From Thermoplasmatales archaeon E-plasma (GTDB lineage: Archaea; Thermoplasmatota; Thermoplasmata; Thermoplasmatales; Thermoplasmataceae): a stretch of DNA of 64,000 bases. The notes under the pieces are model-generated. The model did no database searches, was not told where the DNA came from, and was given only the letters and a program-made list of their open reading frames with translations. Shown piece after piece: positions 53,736 through 62,177 of the stretch. Position 1 is the first letter of the stretch; every line of letters begins with the position of its first letter. A program made the position numbers and the translations under genes. The stretch covers positions 1 to 64,000 of the forward strand of contig KI542675.1 in the NCBI GenBank assembly GCA_000496135.1. Reading direction: 5' to 3'.

Positions 53736-53856
53736 CTTAATTTGATGTTCCAGGAAATCTTTTTACGCGGAATTTTTGAAACATCACATTTATTTTTGAA
53801 ATGAAATTTCCAAACATAAATTATTATTATAGTAATAGAATTATCTTGGATTTGAC

Positions 53857-54507
53857 GTGCTGAAATACCTATATATTGATGAAAGTGGAGATTTGGGATT
53901 CTCTAGAGGAAGTTCAGAGGTCTTGGTTATTTCAGCACTTTTAGTGAACGATCAGAAAAGACTTGACAGAATCATAAAAAATCTTAGAAGACACAAACAC
54001 AAATCGGATTTAGAAGGAGCAACCGAATTAAAAGCAAATCGCTCATCCCCTGCACTGAGAAAAAGTGTAATAGGAAAATTGAACGAAATTGAAGATGCGC
54101 AGGCATTCCATATTATTCTTGTGAAAGAAAGATTACGCAATGAGGACCTCAAAGATCACAAAGATAAACTTTACAATTACATGAGGGGGATTCTTGCATA
54201 TGGCATCGTGATTGATAATCACGATCTGGAAGTTCGAATAGATAAGTCCAAAGGGAAGCAATTTCTTCTTGACGATTTTAATAGGTACTTCGAGAATCAC
54301 ATAAGGGAAAATTCCTCTATTGGCAGATTATCCATATATCACAGTTCATCAGAATCATTCTCTGGAATTCAATTTGCTGATTTCCTTGCGTGGAGTGTTT
54401 TTCAGAAATACAACTGGTATAACTGTGAATATACCAATCTGTTTAATTTTGAAAATAGCTATAACATTTTCCCATCAAGGGAAGAAGACAAAACAAAATG
54501 GTGCTAA
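53857..54507 (+). CDS. DUF3800 protein
   Basis: A 216-residue DUF3800 protein: YLYIDESGDLGF at the start holds the DESG motif (Asp/Glu of an RNase H-like fold), LKANRSS, and FADFLAWSVFQKYN near the end. DUF3800 proteins are spread by horizontal transfer and often lie in mobile or defence contexts, with no firm activity. A transposase relic follows downstream. GTG 53857 gives the common start. Confidence 0.82.
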   Translation: MLKYLYIDESGDLGFSRGSSEVLVISALLVNDQKRLDRIIKNLRRHKHKSDLEGATELKANRSSPALRKSVIGKLNEIEDAQAFHIILVKERLRNEDLKDHKDKLYNYMRGILAYGIVIDNHDLEVRIDKSKGKQFLLDDFNRYFENHIRENSSIGRLSIYHSSSESFSGIQFADFLAWSVFQKYNWYNCEYTNLFNFENSYNIFPSREEDKTKWC

Positions 54508-54725
54508 AAGATACAGAACCAATGAGAACTTTTGACCGTGCATCTCAAGGTACACTGTCTCACTGGCTTTACCTGTAAATAACTATTGTGCGGCTATATT
54601 TATAGTTTACCGATATAAGTATAGAGGTCATTTAGCGTTATAAAACCAGCAATTCGATCATCATTTTCTCTTTGTTTTACTTGATAACCGCAAGGTAAAG
54701 AGCCTGTTGTGCATATCTACGGAAT

Positions 54726-54908
54726 AAGACACTAATTCTAAGAAAGGTTAGAAGGGAACACGGAGAGCATCGTGAACCTGTAGATGTGAAGAGGGTCAAC
54801 GGAAAGGTTGTGCAGAAGTATCTGGGATATCTGGGAAAAACTCTGAATCAGAAGACTGAGATTGAAACAGAAAATAACAAAAACGCATGTTTCACGCATG
54901 CTAAATAA
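54726..54908 (+). pseudogene. Relic of a transposase N-terminus
   Basis: The plus strand reads VRREHGEHREPVDVKRVNGK and then VVQKYLGYLGKTLNQK before a stop at 54908. The RVNGKVVQKYLGYLGK stretch is typical of the N-terminus of IS1634-like and related archaeal transposases. There is no start codon in frame near it and no DDE domain follows, so this is a fragment. Confidence 0.55.
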
Positions 54909-55109
54909 AAAGTTGATAACCTGAAAAAAGTAATTGGAATTGGGAAGTTTTGCATAAGAATATAAAATAAAAAGTATACATAACATAGGGAATATATAAC
55001 GGGCTATTTCCGCCCACAGCCTTCAATCATACTCTGTAATTCATTTGCCATAACGATTGGATTGGGCATATGATATAAATGGCTTTCTGGGCTTTTTCCC
55101 TTTGCGTGA
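54909..55109. other. Spacer between transposase relic and tRNA-Thr
   Basis: It contains GGGC and GCCC arms at about 55000-55014 and otherwise no clear gene. The preceding stretch 54508-54725 is likewise without a frame I can support. The insertion of mobile DNA beside tRNA-Thr is a usual pattern in archaeal genomes. Confidence 0.3.
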
Positions 55110-55182
55110 AGCCACTGGAGGGATTTGAACCCCCGACCTGCTGATTACAAGTCAGCTGCTCTACCACCTGAGCTACAGTGGC
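55110..55182 (-). tRNA. tRNA-Thr (anticodon TGT)
   Basis: A 73-nt cloverleaf on the minus strand: acceptor GCCACTG with CAGTGGC and a T discriminator, D arm AGCTCAGGTGGTAGAGC, anticodon stem-loop GCTGACTTGTAATCAGC with TGT, and T arm GGGGGTTCAAATCCCTC. CCA is not encoded. It reads ACA codons. Confidence 0.94.
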
Positions 55183-55305
55183 GCTCATGGGATGATATTT
55201 CATTATTAATTAAACTTTCATCCTATGATATATGCCCTGCAGGATCGAAATATCGAAAAACGATTTATATTGATTAATTATATGGCACTATAAGAGGTTG
55301 AAAAA

Positions 55306-56250
55306 TTGGATGAAAATGTCATAGAGGCAATAAATTTAACAAAGAAATATGGTTCATTTACCGCTCTTTCAAAGCTCAATCTGAATTTATCCGGATCAAA
55401 ATGCGTAGGATTTTTGGGACCAAACGGGGCTGGAAAAACAACAACATTGAAGATATTCACAGATTTAATCAGACCATCTTCCGGTCAGGCTATGATCAAT
55501 GGAGTTAATGTTCAATCAAACAAGAAAAAAGCGCTTTCAGACTGCTCTGCCCTCATTGAAACTCCAGAGATCTACCCTTCTATGACAGTTCGAGAGGCGC
55601 TCAGTTTAGTTGCAGAATTAAGAGGTGTACCAAGAAGTGAAAGGACATCACAGATAGAAGAGGTAGTGGCTGAGGTTAAGATGTCGGATTGGCTGGATAA
55701 GAATGTTGGAAAATTTTCGAAGGGTATGAAACAGAGGGTAAATATTGCTTCAACTCTCATTGGGAATCCATCAATAATTTTGCTCGATGAACCAACCAGC
55801 GGTCTTGATCCAAGAGGAATGGCAGAAGTTCGTGAAATTGTAAAGTCCTTGAAGAAAAAGGACAGATTGATTTTCATGAGTTCTCACCTTCTGAATGAAG
55901 TTGCAGATGTTTGTGATGAGGTTGCTATGATAGATCATGGTAAATTGCTGGCTTATGGGCCGCTGGAAGAAATTACCGATAAGTTTTCAACAGTTGATGA
56001 TTCTGCCGAAGCTCAGTTTTCAAGGCCCATTGATGAATCAATCAACAGTCAAATTTCACGCATTGATAACATTGTTTCAGTTGAAAAAATAGATTCACGT
56101 ACCGTTAAGATCAAATATACCGGGGGCTTAAAAAGTCAGGAATACATACTTGCAACTCTAGCAGGAATGCAGATTGGTCTTGTTGGGTTTAAGAGTTCAT
56201 CTACCCGGCTGGAGGACACCTATTTGAATTTGATTAAGGAGACATTGTGA
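55306..56250 (+). CDS. ABC transporter ATP-binding protein
   Basis: A 314-residue ABC-2-type ATPase: Walker A GPNGAGKTT near residue 42, Q-loop SALIETPEIY, signature FSKGMKQRV, Walker B IILLDEPTSGLDP and switch His in SSHLLNEV. The C-terminal 90 residues form the usual extra domain. The start is TTG 55306. It drives the permease encoded by the next gene, which overlaps by 4 bp; substrate export (drug, lipid or polysaccharide) is undetermined. Confidence 0.94.
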   Translation: MDENVIEAINLTKKYGSFTALSKLNLNLSGSKCVGFLGPNGAGKTTTLKIFTDLIRPSSGQAMINGVNVQSNKKKALSDCSALIETPEIYPSMTVREALSLVAELRGVPRSERTSQIEEVVAEVKMSDWLDKNVGKFSKGMKQRVNIASTLIGNPSIILLDEPTSGLDPRGMAEVREIVKSLKKKDRLIFMSSHLLNEVADVCDEVAMIDHGKLLAYGPLEEITDKFSTVDDSAEAQFSRPIDESINSQISRIDNIVSVEKIDSRTVKIKYTGGLKSQEYILATLAGMQIGLVGFKSSSTRLEDTYLNLIKETL

Positions 56251-57122
56251 TTGACATGGAAACTATGAATGTGGATATTAATCAGGAGAAAAAAATACCG
56301 GGGAGCCTTGATCAGCTATTTATCATTACAAAATATGAACTGTTAAACTATTTTCGTTCAAGGAGATTTCTGATTCTTCTAATAATAGGGCTAATAATAG
56401 ATTTATTGTTAACAGGAATCATTGGATATTACAGACCACAATCATTTTTATCCTCATCTCTGAGCTTTTATAGTGGATGGGTCGGAAATTCTATAACTTT
56501 CATCATAATTCTATCGGCTATATTCTTTGGAGGCGATTCAATTTCAGGGGAATTTCAGAACAAAACCGGGTTCTTCATTGCTAGCAGACCAATTAGGCGG
56601 TCATCCATATATACAGGAAAGTGGATAGCATCATTCATAGCATCGTTTCTAATTATAATCATATTCCTTGCAATTACCATAGCTAACGGTGTATATTACT
56701 TTGGAGCCAGCGTACCATATCAACTCTGGGACGCACTTGCATTTTCAATCTTATATCTGGCAGCCGTTCTCGGGTTTGCATTTTTCTTCAGTTCTCTTTT
56801 CAAGTCAAGTGCTTATTCAATTATAGTTACGGTCATCCTTTTCCTGTTTGCTTTTACTCTGATCCAGTTTATAGTTTCTAGCCTGGTAGGAATTGAGCCA
56901 TGGTTTATCATTACATATGCTTCCGGGATTATTTCAAATATATTTACGGTTCCTTTTCCACCGCACGTTGTAACAACTGTGACTCACTTGGGGCATGGAA
57001 GGACTCTCACAACAACCACATACAACGCCACAATCTCCGAGGGACTTATAATTATGGCAGGATATTTCATAATATCTACACTCTTAGGCTTATTTGTATT
57101 TGAAAAGAGGGAGTTTAACTAA
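56247..57122 (+). CDS. ABC-2-type permease
   Basis: A 291-residue membrane protein with about six helices, as in the NatB/YhaP permeases. An N-terminal cytosolic stretch ends with YELLNYFRSRRFLILLIIGL, and FFGGDSISGEFQNKTGFF is the family-typical linker after helix 2. It starts with GTG 56247, which overlaps the ATPase stop (GTGA). A large loop before the last helix is Thr-rich (GRTLTTTTYN). Works with the ATPase as an exporter. Confidence 0.88.
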   Translation: MIDMETMNVDINQEKKIPGSLDQLFIITKYELLNYFRSRRFLILLIIGLIIDLLLTGIIGYYRPQSFLSSSLSFYSGWVGNSITFIIILSAIFFGGDSISGEFQNKTGFFIASRPIRRSSIYTGKWIASFIASFLIIIIFLAITIANGVYYFGASVPYQLWDALAFSILYLAAVLGFAFFFSSLFKSSAYSIIVTVILFLFAFTLIQFIVSSLVGIEPWFIITYASGIISNIFTVPFPPHVVTTVTHLGHGRTLTTTTYNATISEGLIIMAGYFIISTLLGLFVFEKREFN

Positions 57123-57260
57123 AATTTTCACAACCAATTCTATTTTCAATAACAAATTTAAAAATCGCGCCCGTGCAACACAGTTGAAGGTACAAACTTA
57201 TTTCCACACAATTTTATCTGGTCTTAATGTTCTAGGAGAAATGTAATTAAAAAGTTGGGA

Positions 57261-59246
57261 TTACTTGAATTTGTAATCCGGTTTTCTTTTTTGTACAAAG
57301 GCTGATATTCCTTCCTTGAAATCATCTGTTGTATATAGCAAACCCATTGATATTGCCTCCATCTCAAGACCATTATCCATTGACATTTCTGATCCTTTGT
57401 TAATGAGTCTCTTGGAAAGCGCTGCGGCAATTGGAGATACCTTCTCAGACAGGTCCTTTGCAAATTCCATTGTTTTATCCTTTATTTCAGCCTTGGGGAA
57501 GAGTTTTGAAACTATTCCGAGATTGTATGCAGAAGTTCCGTCAAATCTCTCTCCAGTTAGAATCAGGTGGGTGGCCCTTGACATTCCAATGAGTTTTGGA
57601 AGCCTCTGGGTTCCGCTCCATCCTGGCAGTAAACCGATTGTAACTTCCGGAAATCCAATCATTGTCTCTGGCGTAGATACACGGATATCGCAATTTAAGG
57701 AGAGTTCAAATCCCCCTCCTAAAACATATCCCTTCATTTCTGCTATAGTTATTTTTGGAATTTCGGACAATCTTCTGAATAGACGTTCACCTTTTCTTGA
57801 ATATTCAACAAAATCAATTCCTCCAGGAATAAACTGTGTCAGTTCTGCTCCTGCTGAGAAAATTTCTCCAGAACCGGCAATAACTATGACATATATCTCC
57901 TTGTCATTCCAAAGCAGGTCTATTGCATTCTCCAGTTCATTGAGAACGCCTGAATTTAGAAGATTATTTTTTCCATTCCTAATTTCCAGTCTTGCTACCC
58001 TGTTCTCTCTTATTATTGAGACAAGCCCTTCGGTCTTTACACTTGCTTCTGAATGCTTTTCCTCCTTCGCCTTCGATTCCTTTCTTTCAACCTTTCCGGA
58101 GAGAGTATCTTTCAACTTTCCTTCCTTGATGCTTCTGGCAGGTTCAAAGACTGAAATCTTGAATTTCTTTGAAATATTCTCAAGTTTTTCCTTAATTTCT
58201 GAATTTGTCAGCCCGGAAGCAACTGATATTGGGCCAAATGGCCTGTTCATGCCCAGTTTTACACCAGTTTCAATGTCTTCAGGACTTGTAACTCCATCTT
58301 CTATGAGCTTGACTGCCTCATTGACTTCCAGACATAGGATGTCCATGAGTTCAACCTTATCAGATGCAGGAGTCTGTGGTATAACCGCCTTTCTGTTTTC
58401 CCACCTGTAGAATCCTTCACCTGTTTTCAATCCCAGTTTATTATCCTTCATCATGGAATTATAATATGTACATTTTCCATAATCCGGAGAAAGCGTTTTT
58501 GAATAATATTCCAGAGAATGAACCACTGTATCTATACCCACATAATCCATCAGTTCATATGGTCCCATGGGAAGTGCCTGTGATTTAGCAAAATTATCTA
58601 TGGCCGATGGGGAATCGATCCCCTCCTGAAGGAGCATACAGAAGAACAGAGATTCCGGTGCACTGATTCTGTTTACCACAAAACCGGCAGTATCCTTTAG
58701 CACCTTGATAGGAACCTTACCAATCTTTTTTACCAGTTCAAAAATAGCTTCAAAATTTTTGTCGTGTGTCTTCTCTCCTTTAATCACTTCAACAAGTTTC
58801 ATTATGACAGGAGGATTAAAGAAATGCATTCCTACAAGCCTGCCTGGATCATTCATTGACGCGGAAATCTCTGAAATTCTAATGTTTGAGGTGTTCGTAG
58901 CAAGAATGGCTTCCGGGCCTGCAAACTTTTCTATATCCTTGAAAATTTTAATTTTTAAATCTGGAATCTCCGGGACCGCTTCTATAATGATATCGGAACC
59001 TGAAACAGCTTCTTTGAGATCACTGCTGAAATTTATTCTTGATAGAATTGTTGCGGAATCAGATTCAGAAATTTTTCCTGATTTCACAAATTTTCCAAGA
59101 CTTTCAGTTATTGTCCTTTTGGATTTGTCCAACGCTTCTTTAAAAGCATCTTCCACTGTCACACTGATACCGGAAGTAGCTATGACCTGAGCTATTCCGC
59201 TTCCCATTATACCTCCGCCGATTACGGTAATTTTCTTAAAATCCAT
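57261..59246 (-). CDS. 3-hydroxyacyl-CoA dehydrogenase/enoyl-CoA hydratase fusion
   Basis: A 661-residue two-domain beta-oxidation enzyme. The N-terminal HADH half (about 1-390) has the NAD loop GGGIMGSGIAQ, NTSNIRISEIS, HFFNPPVIMKLVEVI and VNRISAPE. The C-terminal crotonase half (about 405-661) has AGSGEIFSAGAELTQF and YVLGGGFELSLNCDIR for the oxyanion hole and the active-site Glu in FPEVTIGLLPG. This order (dehydrogenase first) is the archaeal type, opposite to bacterial FadB. It hydrates enoyl-CoA and oxidises the hydroxy product. Four bases separate it from the SCP2 gene. Confidence 0.94.
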   Translation of the reverse strand: MDFKKITVIGGGIMGSGIAQVIATSGISVTVEDAFKEALDKSKRTITESLGKFVKSGKISESDSATILSRINFSSDLKEAVSGSDIIIEAVPEIPDLKIKIFKDIEKFAGPEAILATNTSNIRISEISASMNDPGRLVGMHFFNPPVIMKLVEVIKGEKTHDKNFEAIFELVKKIGKVPIKVLKDTAGFVVNRISAPESLFFCMLLQEGIDSPSAIDNFAKSQALPMGPYELMDYVGIDTVVHSLEYYSKTLSPDYGKCTYYNSMMKDNKLGLKTGEGFYRWENRKAVIPQTPASDKVELMDILCLEVNEAVKLIEDGVTSPEDIETGVKLGMNRPFGPISVASGLTNSEIKEKLENISKKFKISVFEPARSIKEGKLKDTLSGKVERKESKAKEEKHSEASVKTEGLVSIIRENRVARLEIRNGKNNLLNSGVLNELENAIDLLWNDKEIYVIVIAGSGEIFSAGAELTQFIPGGIDFVEYSRKGERLFRRLSEIPKITIAEMKGYVLGGGFELSLNCDIRVSTPETMIGFPEVTIGLLPGWSGTQRLPKLIGMSRATHLILTGERFDGTSAYNLGIVSKLFPKAEIKDKTMEFAKDLSEKVSPIAAALSKRLINKGSEMSMDNGLEMEAISMGLLYTTDDFKEGISAFVQKRKPDYKFK

Positions 59247-59250
59247 AAAA

Positions 59251-59586
59251 TCACTTCTTTAATTTTTTCAAAAGCCCCATAATCTTGGTGGCGCTCATTA
59301 TGTCTCCTGAAACCTTTATCTTCCCTGACATGTAGGACATTACCGGATCAGCCTTTCCCAAATATAGATCAGAGAGCACTTCATCCTTTCCTGTTATAGT
59401 TACACTGGCCGAAGGTGCTTTTCCCTCAGCAAATTTAACATCGCCACTGGTAACAGTCACAAAATAATCCTTGCCTTCCGTTGTGGAAAACTGGAAGGTT
59501 TTATCAAAGCCGGCTATTTCCTTCTTGACCAGTTCGTTCCCAGAGAACTGGCCTATCATCTCTTTTAAAATATCCGAAGATGCCAT
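59251..59586 (-). CDS. SCP2 sterol-carrier domain protein
   Basis: A 111-residue SCP2-family protein: DKTFQFSTTEGKDYFVTV, SASVTITGKDEVLSDL and MSGKIKVSGDI are the beta strands and final helix of the lipid-binding fold. In archaea such proteins bind acyl chains or acyl-CoA. An AAGGAG ribosome-binding site stands before ATG 59586. It shares an operon with the beta-oxidation enzyme downstream. Confidence 0.88.
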   Translation of the reverse strand: MASSDILKEMIGQFSGNELVKKEIAGFDKTFQFSTTEGKDYFVTVTSGDVKFAEGKAPSASVTITGKDEVLSDLYLGKADPVMSYMSGKIKVSGDIMSATKIMGLLKKLKK

Positions 59587-59711
59587 GACTCCTTATCATT
59601 TAGTCATAATAATATCTATCTATTTCGACAGTTGTTATTGAGAAATATTCTTGTAAGCTATCGTCTCCAAAGGATTAATATATTCAAATAATCATGAAAA
59701 GAACAACTGGA

Positions 59712-59990
59712 TCATTTTAAAGCCCCTATTCGGGGTTCACTTTTTAATTTAAACCGATGTAAAATTAACCTTACATATGGGTAGCTAGATAAAAGGGCAA
59801 GAAAGACTCCAATTATACTCAACATTAAAAACAGCATGACAAAGAGAAAAATCATTACAATGTGCAGAGTTCTCCATTGTACTGGCTTCTTTTGGAATAT
59901 CCTTAGTAAAACTAACCAATACAGGAATACAGAAAGTGTAGCCAATACAAGGAGCGTATATTCATCAACAAAAGCTAAAATAAAATTCAT
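59712..59990 (-). CDS. Two-helix membrane protein, unknown function
   Basis: The 92-residue product has two or three hydrophobic segments (YTLLVLATLSVFLYWLVLL, LHIVMIFLFVMLFLMLSIIG and the following FLALLSSYPYV) and a basic tail. I recognise no family. It lies 15 bp after the secreted-protein gene at 60006 and could be its membrane partner. Confidence 0.5.
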   Translation of the reverse strand: MNFILAFVDEYTLLVLATLSVFLYWLVLLRIFQKKPVQWRTLHIVMIFLFVMLFLMLSIIGVFLALLSSYPYVRLILHRFKLKSEPRIGALK

Positions 59991-60005
59991 ATTATTACCA
60001 GAAAA

Positions 60006-60941
60006 TTACCATGGCGGCTGTGCATTAGGGTTCCATGCACCATAGTGAAAAATCATTGAAGCTGAACCGGGACCATATGACGTCATCATGGGTTCATATA
60101 ATCCATTACTTGTAGCATAATTGCTCATGTAAATACCTTCTTCACCATATACTCCAATATTATAGAAGTTATACCGCTGTGTTACATAGCTGAATCCATA
60201 GTTAATGTATATTGTTGGACCGTGTTCAACAACGGCATAGGCATATAAAATCGCCATGTTTGCCATGAGTAACGTCAAGGTATAAGGAAGTATTCCGATA
60301 GCCTCTGGTTGAATAGAAAGTATTGCACTCTCCTCATATGCTGCTACTGTTCCCAGCATAATTCCAATGGTTGCTACTGAATAAACGGCGAGCTGTGGAA
60401 CATCTACTCTTGTGACTGCGAGTATTGCATTATATCCAGACAGTGACCGGGTATAAAGATGGAAATAATATTCTCCCGGCATAGAATCAGTTGCAATTAG
60501 GGGATTATTATGACCATTTTTGTCATTTGTGTTCTGCAAATTTATTTTGTGATTAATTTGAACACTTGATATAATATACATCTTATGCCCTATGAAACTA
60601 ACGCTAACCTTACCATCATGGAAAAATGATGTTTTATTTCCGCCCACTTCAGAAATAGTCATTGCTGATGAATAGCTATACACAATTTCAAGATGAAGTA
60701 CTTTATAATTCTCTGATCCAGAAATAAAGGTTTTAGAATGTATGAATCTTATGTTACTTTCCTTTAACAGAGAATATGCTTTTAATGCAGGCGAGTTGGG
60801 TACGGTATCCTCCGCAATCTTCTTCGATTGTTTTTGAACCTGTTCAACGGAAGATGCCTGTATTGGGTTTATTGACATTCCTAAGAACAATATCACAATC
60901 ACTATGGCTGTTATTGATAATAGAGCTTTTCTCAGTTCCAT
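60006..60941 (-). CDS. Secreted or membrane-anchored protein with a C10 tract at its promoter
   Basis: A 311-residue protein starting with MELRKALLSITAIVIVILFL, a basic start and hydrophobic signal segment, followed by a charged region and an outside-type beta-rich remainder with several possible membrane segments (IGILPYTLTLLMANMAILYAY near residue 215). Aromatic and Asn-rich sequence ends with NPNAQPPW. I recognise no domain. The promoter region contains ten consecutive C (coding strand) 10-19 bp before the ATG. The truncated relic at 12152 is probably a paralogue. Confidence 0.6.
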   Translation of the reverse strand: MELRKALLSITAIVIVILFLGMSINPIQASSVEQVQKQSKKIAEDTVPNSPALKAYSLLKESNIRFIHSKTFISGSENYKVLHLEIVYSYSSAMTISEVGGNKTSFFHDGKVSVSFIGHKMYIISSVQINHKINLQNTNDKNGHNNPLIATDSMPGEYYFHLYTRSLSGYNAILAVTRVDVPQLAVYSVATIGIMLGTVAAYEESAILSIQPEAIGILPYTLTLLMANMAILYAYAVVEHGPTIYINYGFSYVTQRYNFYNIGVYGEEGIYMSNYATSNGLYEPMMTSYGPGSASMIFHYGAWNPNAQPPW

Positions 60942-60951
60942 TGTCCGGAAT

Positions 60952-60978
60952 GGGGGGGGGGAGATTAATAAATTTTAT
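60952..60978 (-). promoter_or_regulatory. TATA box and C10 homopolymer of the secreted-protein gene
   Basis: On the gene strand TAAAATTTATTAATCT (about 60963-60978) is followed directly by ten C residues (60952-60961) and then by ATTCCGGACA and the ATG at 60941. The tract lies between TATA box and the predicted transcription start, so a change in its length would change their spacing. Homopolymers of ten G or C are very rare by chance in AT-rich DNA and are classic slippage sites. Confidence 0.65.
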
Positions 60979-61155
60979 GAGAAGTTTGTTGAAATATCAT
61001 ATAAGCATCTTCAGCTGGAACTTCTAATCTATTCTCATCATTGATAAAAACTGCAATACAGGAGGAAAAATTTTCCATAGCACCCCAGATCAGTGAATCA
61101 ATTCATACTATAGCTTGAAAATTTCCCTTTACGATATTAGATCCTGATAACTATC

Positions 61156-61761
61156 TTAACTTAAAGGCTGCTTCTCTTTTAAGGAAATACGGTAACAATT
61201 CAGGGTTTCCATGAAGAATGATACTGATCTTACTTTCTGAAAAATGAACCTTTGATAAGAATCTATGAGGGATTGAATGTCGGTCAGGGATGAAAGAACT
61301 ATCCATGCTGATCCACCTGTATTCAAGTGTGATTCAAGAGAATTCAGGAAAGTTTTAGTCACCTTGAATCCATCCTTTCCACCATTCCATTGTTCTGATC
61401 CTTCAACATCATCCTCAGATGGAAGATAAGGGGGATTGAAAATAATTGAATCATAAGACTCGTCAATCTTTTCAAACAGATCTGAGGGAAGTGTTTCAAC
61501 TTGTACATGATTGAGCCTTGAATTCATTTCGGTGCAATTCAGAGCCAAAGGATTAATATCAACTGCAGTCACTTCAGAACCGAGAGCGGCGCAATAAACA
61601 GATAATAATCCAGAGCCGCACCCAATTTCAAGAACTTTTTTTCCTGGAGTTAATGATTCAAGAAGCAGGTAAGTATCTTCAGAAGGGGGATAAACGCCAG
61701 GGCATATCCTGTATCTAAATATCATGCCCTTCACAGCTATTTCAAAAACATCACTATTCAC
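61156..61761 (-). CDS. HemK2/Mtq2-type release-factor methyltransferase
   Basis: A 201-residue class I methyltransferase. VYPPSEDTYLLLE before motif I (LEIGCGSGLLSV) and FNPPYLPSEDD as motif IV are hallmarks of the HemK2/PrmC-like archaeal group, in which NPPY binds the target Gln amide. It probably methylates the GGQ Gln of release factor aRF1 with S-adenosylmethionine, together with a Trm112-like partner not seen here. ATG 61761 fits the family length. Confidence 0.87.
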   Translation of the reverse strand: MNSDVFEIAVKGMIFRYRICPGVYPPSEDTYLLLESLTPGKKVLEIGCGSGLLSVYCAALGSEVTAVDINPLALNCTEMNSRLNHVQVETLPSDLFEKIDESYDSIIFNPPYLPSEDDVEGSEQWNGGKDGFKVTKTFLNSLESHLNTGGSAWIVLSSLTDIQSLIDSYQRFIFQKVRSVSFFMETLNCYRISLKEKQPLS

Positions 61762-62177
61762 AATGTTACAATAAAGTGAAAAACTAATTTAATCTTTTAT
61801 GCGTCAATGTTCATTCTGAGATTCTGTAAATATTGAACTTTTTAATTTACGGAATAGAGGGATCGGAAAATGATAATAACAATTGAAAAACAACTCGACA
61901 AAACGGTTTAAAGCCGTGAATTTCCAATAAATTCTGACACATTTATTTTCGCTCAGGAAAGTAGTTCGATACCAATATGAATTAGACGCGTGTTTAAATC
62001 TCAATGGTCTTTTAATATCTCCCTGTGAGCAAAGTCATAATCAAATTAATTCAATTCAAAAGACTCTCAATATCCCTGATGGAAGCAACATGGAAAACAC
62101 ATTTTATTCATCATTGTTTGGCATTCCCTGAAAAGGCAAACAATAATTAATGACCTTAGTTTACAAATCTGAAACAT
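61762..62177 (+). promoter_or_regulatory. Intergenic region upstream of topoisomerase I, with hairpin
   Basis: This 416-bp AT-rich gap holds the HemK2 promoter at its left end. ATTGTTTG (62113-62120) and CAAACAAT (62137-62144) form a perfect 8-bp inverted repeat with a 16-base loop, 34 bp before the topoisomerase start. It could be an operator or a leader hairpin. No reading frame in the gap looks coding. Confidence 0.35.

Noticed and set aside
57316-58410. Long plus-strand open frame of 364 codons
   Set aside because: It lies antisense to the HADH/enoyl-CoA hydratase fusion, has a Ser/Pro/Ile-rich composition typical of a reversed coding strand, and shows no domain.
61804-62004. Minus-strand frame of 66 codons
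   Set aside because: Composition is unlike its neighbours, with no promoter or homology; it lies in the AT-rich gap before topA.
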